Assembly: GCA_024641805.1 (NCBI GenBank)
Contig: JAHECJ010000030.1
Coordinates: 1-10,770, forward strand
Reading direction: 5' to 3'
Source: Desulfococcus sp.
GTDB taxonomy: Bacteria > Desulfobacterota > Desulfobacteria > Desulfobacterales > Desulfosalsimonadaceae
DNA length: 10,770 nucleotides
Part shown: piece by piece, positions 6,834 to 10,770 of the stretch
How positions within the stretch are numbered: the first letter of the stretch is position 1
Layout: each line of letters starts with the position of its first letter
Notes under the pieces: generated by a model
Told to the model about the DNA's origin: nothing
The model's input: only the letters and a program-made list of their open reading frames with translations
Databases searched by the model: none
Position numbers and translations under genes: made by a program

Positions 6834-7018
6834 CACCCGGATTCCAAATGTCCAGTCTTGCGTTTAAAAAATATATAACTATTTGTAATTTAAATGAAAT
6901 AAAAGACAGACGGGCGGCGGGCCGAAGTGAAACAAAATGGTCTTACCCAAAGAAATTGATATGGGGGCGGGATGTAATGAATGCTTTTTTTGAAAAAAAA
7001 GGCCGGGTGAACCGAAAA

Positions 7019-8161
7019 TTATCCTCTTTTGTTCAGATACGCTTCAATCCGGCGGAGCCCTTCCTGAATATTCTCAAGGGAGTTGGCATAGGAAAACCGG
7101 ATATAGCCTTCTCCGTTTTGACCGAAATCAATACCGGGCGTGACGCCCACATGGGCGTTTTTTAAGATTTCAAAGGCGAGTTGGTATGAATCATTGCCGA
7201 GATGCCGGGCGTTGGCAAACACATAAAATGCGCCCGTGGGTTCCACGGTGATGCCGAATCCGATTTCCCGGAGCCGTTTGATCATGTATTGCCGCCGCCT
7301 GTCATAGGTGTGTCTCATGGCGTTGACATCTTTTGCCGCGTATTTTAACGCCGCAATGCCGGCCATCTGAACCATGGCATTGGCGGAGATAAAGAAATTC
7401 TGCTGGATCTTCTGCATGGGCCGGATAAACTCCTTCGGGGCGATCACATAACCCAGCCGGAAGCCGGTCATGGCATAGAGCTTGGAAAAGCCGTTGAACA
7501 CGAAGGCGCGGTCTGTAAATTCAAGAATCGAGTGTTCCTTTTCGCCGTAAACCAGGCCGTGATAAATTTCATCGGAAATAATATACGGCGGCAGTCCCGC
7601 GATTTCCCGCATCCGCTCGGCGGACAGCAGGTTTCCGGTGGGATTGGACGGGGAATTGATAAAAATTCCTCTGGTTTTACCTGAAATTTTTTCTTTGATG
7701 GCATCGGTCCGATATTGAAACCCGTCGTTTTCATAAACCGGAACCGTCACCGGAACCCCTTTCAGGAATTTGATGAAATTCGGATAACAGGCATAATGGG
7801 GATCCGAGATAATGACTTCATCGTTTTCTTCAAGAATGGTGGAAAAGAGCATGAACATGGCCGGGGAGGTGCCGTTGGTAACGATGACCTGGTCCGGGTC
7901 AAACGTGACATGGTAGATGTCGGCGTAATATTCACATATGGCTTCCCGGAGTTCAATCATCCCGAGGCTGTGGGTATAATGGGTGTGCCCGTCCCTTAAC
8001 GCCTTTTCAGCCGCCGCCTTGATGCACTGGGGGGTGTCAAAATCCGGTTCCCCCACCTCCAGGTGGATGACGTGGATTCCCTGTCTTTCCATTTCATGCG
8101 CTTTTTCCAGAACATCCATTACAATAAAGGAAGTCATCTCCGCGGCGCGTTTGGCTATCAT
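7019..8161 (-). CDS. Class I/II PLP-dependent aminotransferase (aspartate aminotransferase-like)
   Basis: A 380-residue cytoplasmic enzyme that moves an amino group between an amino acid and a 2-oxo acid using pyridoxal phosphate. Family landmarks are complete: LEVGEPDFDTP (34-44), NGTSPAM (96-102) for phosphate binding, NSPSNPTGNL (169-178), the cofactor-nitrogen Asp197 in ISDEIYHGL, the Schiff-base Lys227 in NGFSKLYAMTGFRLGY, and the carboxylate-binding Arg355 in YIRFSYANS. The N-terminus MIAKRAAEMTSFIVMD is typical, so I place the start at 8161 (AGGA seven bases upstream). A longer reading from ATG 8251 would add 30 residues foreign to the family, and that ATG overlaps a predicted -10 box. 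The pattern fits the Thermus-type aspartate aminotransferase group, which also contains alanine, aromatic and other specificities. It has its own promoter and appears unrelated to the lipid genes. Confidence 0.92.
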   Translation of the reverse strand: MIAKRAAEMTSFIVMDVLEKAHEMERQGIHVIHLEVGEPDFDTPQCIKAAAEKALRDGHTHYTHSLGMIELREAICEYYADIYHVTFDPDQVIVTNGTSPAMFMLFSTILEENDEVIISDPHYACYPNFIKFLKGVPVTVPVYENDGFQYRTDAIKEKISGKTRGIFINSPSNPTGNLLSAERMREIAGLPPYIISDEIYHGLVYGEKEHSILEFTDRAFVFNGFSKLYAMTGFRLGYVIAPKEFIRPMQKIQQNFFISANAMVQMAGIAALKYAAKDVNAMRHTYDRRRQYMIKRLREIGFGITVEPTGAFYVFANARHLGNDSYQLAFEILKNAHVGVTPGIDFGQNGEGYIRFSYANSLENIQEGLRRIEAYLNKRG

Positions 8162-8246
8162 CGGTTTGTCCTGTTTTTTTATCGTTTGCTGTTTGTCTCG
8201 GGTATAGAGCAGAAACGACCGCCGGTTGACCGGTGGCCGATTTAAT

Positions 8247-8275
8247 ATCATACCCGCAGTTCTTTTAATGCAAAA
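8247..8275 (-). promoter_or_regulatory. Candidate promoter of the aminotransferase gene
   Basis: On the minus strand TATGAT (8247-8252) is a good -10, with a weak TTTTGC (8270-8275) 17 bases before it. The leader would be about 80 bases and contains CCACCGG-TCAA-CCGGCGG at about 8218-8237, which can fold as a small hairpin. Its function, if any, is unknown. Confidence 0.4.
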
Positions 8276-8322
8276 GTGTTTTTTTAATTTTTTGTTTCAA
8301 AGATTGAATTAAATGAATTATG

Positions 8323-8352
8323 TTGACCCAAAATATTTTTTTGAGATACCAT
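8323..8352 (+). promoter_or_regulatory. Candidate promoter of the outer-membrane protein gene
   Basis: TTGACC (8323-8328) and TACCAT (8347-8352) are separated by 18 bases, about 55 bases ahead of the barrel-protein start in very AT-rich DNA. The match is moderate. Recognition by the nearby ECF sigma factor is not excluded, but no GAAC-type -35 was seen. Confidence 0.35.
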
Positions 8353-8405
8353 CTTACAATATTATCTAATTTTTTAAATATCTTGAATGAGGACCTCCGA
8401 TTCCG

Positions 8406-9659
8406 ATGAAGCCCCCAAAAATTCTGATTTCGATAACCGCGGCTGTCTGCCTGCTTTTTTTTGATGTGCCGGGGTATTCCTTTGAGTATCGGTTGGGCGC
8501 AGAGATATTTGAAGGACTGTTCAAGGAGGATAACTACCTGGATGAGGCGACCGCAACATTCGATTATGATGAAACCTATAATATTTTTGGGATATATCCG
8601 GAGGGCGTCGTTGAATTTGGCGGTAATATAAGCGGTTATGCTTTTGGCGAACTGGAATGGTTCCATTCATGGGATGCGGAAGATTCAGATGATCTGGATG
8701 GAAAGCTGGCTGATCTTTTTTTAAGTTATTCCGCTTCCGGATTTTCAGCCGATGTCGGCCTTCAGCCGTTTCTTGTGGGCAGGGGGATGGTGTTTTACAG
8801 CGATGAGCCGGGTGTCGCTCTCAGATACGATATCTCGAAGAACACGTATATAAAAGGGGACGCATTTAAGGTCTTTGACAATTCTCCCATGGCCAAAATA
8901 ACACTGGGGTATTGCCCGGGATTTCTGGAATCTGTTGAGATCATCGGTGCCGGGTATTATGACTCAGATGACCGGATTGCAGAACTTTACGAACCGTTTT
9001 ATGAGAACGCGAATCTTGAAAGTTCCGGTCACCTTTTCTGGGTAGGCGGTCAGGCGGATTATTTTATACAGGGGGTGTTTGTGTCCTGTCTCATCCTGCA
9101 TCAGTTCGGTTCGGTTGAAATAGACGCCGGGTCCGGCGCTTATGACCTTGACGTATCCGCCTATCTATTTAATATTGATATGAATTACAATATTTCCAGG
9201 CAACTGTCGGCAGGTGCATTTGTGTTTTCGGCCAGCGGTGATCACAGCCCCGAATCCGGAAGCCTGCATGCATTTATGTCGCCCATGCCGTTTAACCAGA
9301 CAACATCGATTTTTTTTAATGGCGGGTTCAAACGGTATGATATCGATGAGGCGGTCCGGCTCGGCGGGGTGACCTGGGATGGGGTGATCGCACCGGGTGT
9401 TAAATTGGAATATCAGCCGAATCCGAAGATTATCGCGGAGTTGGTCGGTGCCACGATGTTTCCGCAAGGCGATCTGTTTAACCGGGACGTATGGTACGGC
9501 TGGGAAACCGATACCCGGCTGTCATATGAATTTTATCCAGGGAAGCACCTGTTTGCAGAAGGCGGTATGTTCTGGCACGGGAATTATTTTAACCAGAAGT
9601 ATGGATATCGGCCGGATCCGGCGACCCGTTTTGTTGCGGGGATGAGCTTGATATTTTAG
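8406..9659 (+). CDS. Outer-membrane beta-barrel protein (porin-like, family not identified)
   Basis: A 417-residue predicted outer-membrane protein. It opens with a Sec signal peptide (MKPPKILI, then a hydrophobic core AAVCLLFF, then a likely cut after GYS at residue 25). The rest is made of alternating aromatic and polar segments with many Gly, Tyr, Phe and Asp residues. It ends in FVAGMSLIF, a last strand with the C-terminal Phe read by the BAM machinery. Such length fits a 16-18 strand barrel. The stretch GLQPFLVGRGMVFYSDEPGV (118-137) recalls the alginate-export/AlgE-like porin group of Deltaproteobacteria, but I cannot assign it with confidence. The start has TGAGGA twelve bases upstream, slightly long. 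It is the first plus-strand gene, divergent from the aminotransferase, with an ECF sigma gene about 275 bases downstream. It might be a target or partner of that system, or a substrate channel. Confidence 0.8.
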   Translation: MKPPKILISITAAVCLLFFDVPGYSFEYRLGAEIFEGLFKEDNYLDEATATFDYDETYNIFGIYPEGVVEFGGNISGYAFGELEWFHSWDAEDSDDLDGKLADLFLSYSASGFSADVGLQPFLVGRGMVFYSDEPGVALRYDISKNTYIKGDAFKVFDNSPMAKITLGYCPGFLESVEIIGAGYYDSDDRIAELYEPFYENANLESSGHLFWVGGQADYFIQGVFVSCLILHQFGSVEIDAGSGAYDLDVSAYLFNIDMNYNISRQLSAGAFVFSASGDHSPESGSLHAFMSPMPFNQTTSIFFNGGFKRYDIDEAVRLGGVTWDGVIAPGVKLEYQPNPKIIAELVGATMFPQGDLFNRDVWYGWETDTRLSYEFYPGKHLFAEGGMFWHGNYFNQKYGYRPDPATRFVAGMSLIF

Positions 9660-9732
9660 GTCAGGGAGATTAAATTTTTAAAATAAGGGCATCCGTTTCA
9701 GAGCTTTTGTTTACAATAAACTGCGGGCAGGC

Positions 9733-9933
9733 TTGCATGCTGATGAAATTCAAAAACTTGAAACTTTTTCTGACTTTTTGGGTTTAATAATCATAACGAT
9801 GCGGCAGTCTCGATTCTTAAAATTGGATAACAGGCCGGGGAAATCAGAAATTTTTCGGAAATCGCGTTTGAATATATTAAAAAAAGCAATTTCCGCGGTT
9901 TGCCGGGAATACGGGCTGACGGAGGCGGATTAA
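9733..9933 (+). CDS. Small hypothetical ORF upstream of the sigma gene (doubtful)
   Basis: An open frame of 66 codons from TTG, or 44 codons from ATG at 9799 (MRQSRFLKLDNRPG...). It ends one base before the sigma-factor ATG, and the ribosome site of the sigma gene (GGAGG, 9921-9925) lies in its last codons. That tight spacing is what one sees for a translationally coupled small gene. Against it, neither start has a good ribosome site and no family is recognised. The product would be basic and helical with a short hydrophobic patch (FLGLIII) near residue 16. The remaining DNA from 9660 to 9732 holds only a possible -10 (TACAAT, 9712-9717) and no clear terminator of the barrel gene. Confidence 0.3.
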   Translation: MHADEIQKLETFSDFLGLIIITMRQSRFLKLDNRPGKSEIFRKSRLNILKKAISAVCREYGLTEAD

Positions 9934-9934
9934 A

Positions 9935-10522
9935 ATGCTTCCGGAAAGAACAGATCCTGATGTGAGGCTGATGCTCCGGTTTAAGGACGGAGATGAAGAC
10001 GGATTCAGGAAATTATTTTCAAAATATCAGAACCAGATGATCAATTTCTGTTTCCGGTTCTGTTCGGATCGGGTTCTGGCGGAAGACCTGGCACAGGAAG
10101 TTTTTTTAAGGGTATACCGGGCGGCTGGCCGGTATCGCCCCGATGCCAGATTCTCCACATGGATTTACCGGATTGCGGTCAATGTTTGTTTGAATGAATT
10201 CCGGAAGTTGAAGAAAAATTATCTAACACAATCCATGAACCGCCCGGTCGAAGATGCGCATGGCAGCCGTGTGACGGAATATCAGGACGAGAACCAGTCT
10301 TCAGCCCATGAAATGCTGGCATCCAGGCAGCGGGATGAACAAATCAAGCGGGCGCTTCAGAAACTTCCCGATCAGCAGCGCATTGCCGTGGTATTGAGGA
10401 TATATAATGAATTTTCGTATGATGAAATCGCAAGGCAGATGGCTGTGTCCGAGGGTAAGGTGAAGACTTTGATATTCAGGGGAAGGCAGCAGCTGAAACA
10501 GTCGCTTGCCGGTTATTTATAA
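9935..10522 (+). CDS. ECF-subfamily RNA polymerase sigma-70 factor (RpoE-like)
   Basis: A 195-residue alternative sigma factor that would direct RNA polymerase to a small set of promoters. Region 2 spans about 24-91: FRKLFSKYQNQMINFCFRFC, then AEDLAQEVFLRVYRAAGRY and FSTWIYRIAVNVCLNEFRK, the standard core-binding and -10 recognition segments. Region 4 spans about 135-187 (ALQKLPDQQRIAVVLRIYNE, then FSYDEIARQMAVSEGKVKTL) and holds the -35 reading helix-turn-helix. Region 3 is absent, as in ECF factors. The start has GGAGG nine bases upstream. The gene directly after it encodes a zinc-finger anti-sigma factor, so activity is probably held off by that protein until a redox or envelope signal. 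Length and motifs are normal. The ECF subgroup cannot be settled by eye. Confidence 0.93.
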   Translation: MLPERTDPDVRLMLRFKDGDEDGFRKLFSKYQNQMINFCFRFCSDRVLAEDLAQEVFLRVYRAAGRYRPDARFSTWIYRIAVNVCLNEFRKLKKNYLTQSMNRPVEDAHGSRVTEYQDENQSSAHEMLASRQRDEQIKRALQKLPDQQRIAVVLRIYNEFSYDEIARQMAVSEGKVKTLIFRGRQQLKQSLAGYL

Positions 10523-10770
10523 ATGGACAATAAAAAAATGAAAAATAATTGTCATGTGAAAGCATTAATTTCTCCGTTGATCGACGGCGAATTGTCCCCG
10601 CAAAAAAGGGAATCCGTTCTCCGGCATCTCGCAGGCTGCGCTCTCTGCCGACAGGAATACGAGGCACTGAAATCCGTCGATAAACTGCTTCTGGATGTCC
10701 AGGCGGTCGAACCTTCCATGGATTTTTCCCGGCAGTTCTGGAAGAAGGTCGATGCGGAGGCGGCGAAAAC
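10523..10770 (+). CDS. Zinc-finger (ZAS) anti-sigma factor, N-terminal part
   Basis: The first 82 codons of a gene that runs off the right edge. The ATG directly follows the sigma-factor stop codon with no gap, so translation is probably coupled; ATG at 10538 is an alternative start. The protein carries a clear zf-HC2/ZAS domain: Cys10, ISPLIDGELSPQKRESVLRH, and His35-x3-Cys39-x2-Cys42 (HLAGCALC), as in RsrA and ChrR-type anti-sigma factors. This domain binds the sigma factor and occludes it from polymerase. Residues after about 70 continue as a helix (FSRQFWKKVDAEAAK). A membrane span after the domain would make it a transmembrane sensor, but that part lies outside the window. The cysteine set makes zinc binding likely and redox sensing possible. 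Confidence 0.88.
   Translation, partial: MDNKKMKNNCHVKALISPLIDGELSPQKRESVLRHLAGCALCRQEYEALKSVDKLLLDVQAVEPSMDFSRQFWKKVDAEAAK

Larger units (their letters stand above)
6653..7018 (-). other. Non-coding region upstream of the acyltransferase unit
   Basis: About 365 bases between the aminotransferase stop and the acyltransferase-like start, both on the minus strand. It holds the ribosome site (6660-6665), a sigma-70-like promoter and a palindrome, listed separately. At its right end is a T8-C-A7 stretch (6985-7000 on the minus strand). Its U-run lies 18 bases past the aminotransferase stop but has no strong GC stem before it, so it is at best a weak terminator. Short open frames here have no convincing ribosome site. 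The middle part, about 6840-6980, shows nothing clear. Confidence 0.5.

Noticed and set aside
6985..7000. T/A run after the aminotransferase as an intrinsic terminator
   Set aside because: The U-run lacks a GC-rich stem before it; kept only as a remark in the region note.
8162..8251. 30-residue N-terminal extension of the aminotransferase from ATG 8251
   Set aside because: Lacks a good ribosome site, is foreign to the family, and its ATG overlaps a candidate -10 box.

Overview
The window looks like part of the chromosome of a Gram-negative, probably deltaproteobacterial (Desulfobacterota, Desulfobacterales-like) bacterium. This is inferred from an outer-membrane barrel protein, Sec signal peptides, an ECF sigma/zinc anti-sigma pair, an Archaeoglobus-type secreted lipase, moderate GC genes with AT-rich intergenic DNA, and strong AGGAG ribosome sites. 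No sequence search was possible, so the taxonomy is a guess. No tRNA, rRNA, CRISPR or insertion sequence was seen.

Layout: the left 8.2 kb is all minus strand and the right 2.4 kb all plus strand. From left to right it holds a secreted AFL-like lipase cut off by the window edge (1-1175), a 450-bp non-coding stretch with two identical tandem palindromes (1502-1535), and a long perfect hairpin (1630-1675). Next comes a two-gene unit made of a FabR-like TetR repressor (2789-3454) and an unknown helical protein (1713-2762), with a perfect 9-3-9 palindrome upstream. A probable three-gene unit follows, in transcription order: a diverged acyltransferase-like protein (5687-6652), a DGAT2/MGAT-like acyltransferase (4623-5600) and an alpha/beta hydrolase (3688-4548), with a good sigma-70 promoter and a 7-5-7 palindrome in front. 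A class I/II aminotransferase (7019-8161) is next. On the plus strand are an outer-membrane barrel protein (8406-9659), a doubtful small ORF, an ECF sigma factor (9935-10522) and the start of its zinc-finger anti-sigma factor (10523 to the edge).

How the genes fit together: two acyltransferase-fold proteins, two alpha/beta hydrolases and a FabR-type fatty-acid regulator suggest a locus for acyl-lipid synthesis, remodelling or storage and its control. The chemistry is unknown. The regulator pair, the acyltransferase unit and the lipase are separate transcription units by spacing, so shared control is a hypothesis. The barrel protein with the ECF sigma/anti-sigma pair may form an envelope-response module. 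The aminotransferase looks like an unrelated metabolic gene. The most distinctive items are the palindromes, the uncharacterised partner of the FabR-like regulator, and the acyltransferase homologue that lacks the usual catalytic Asp.
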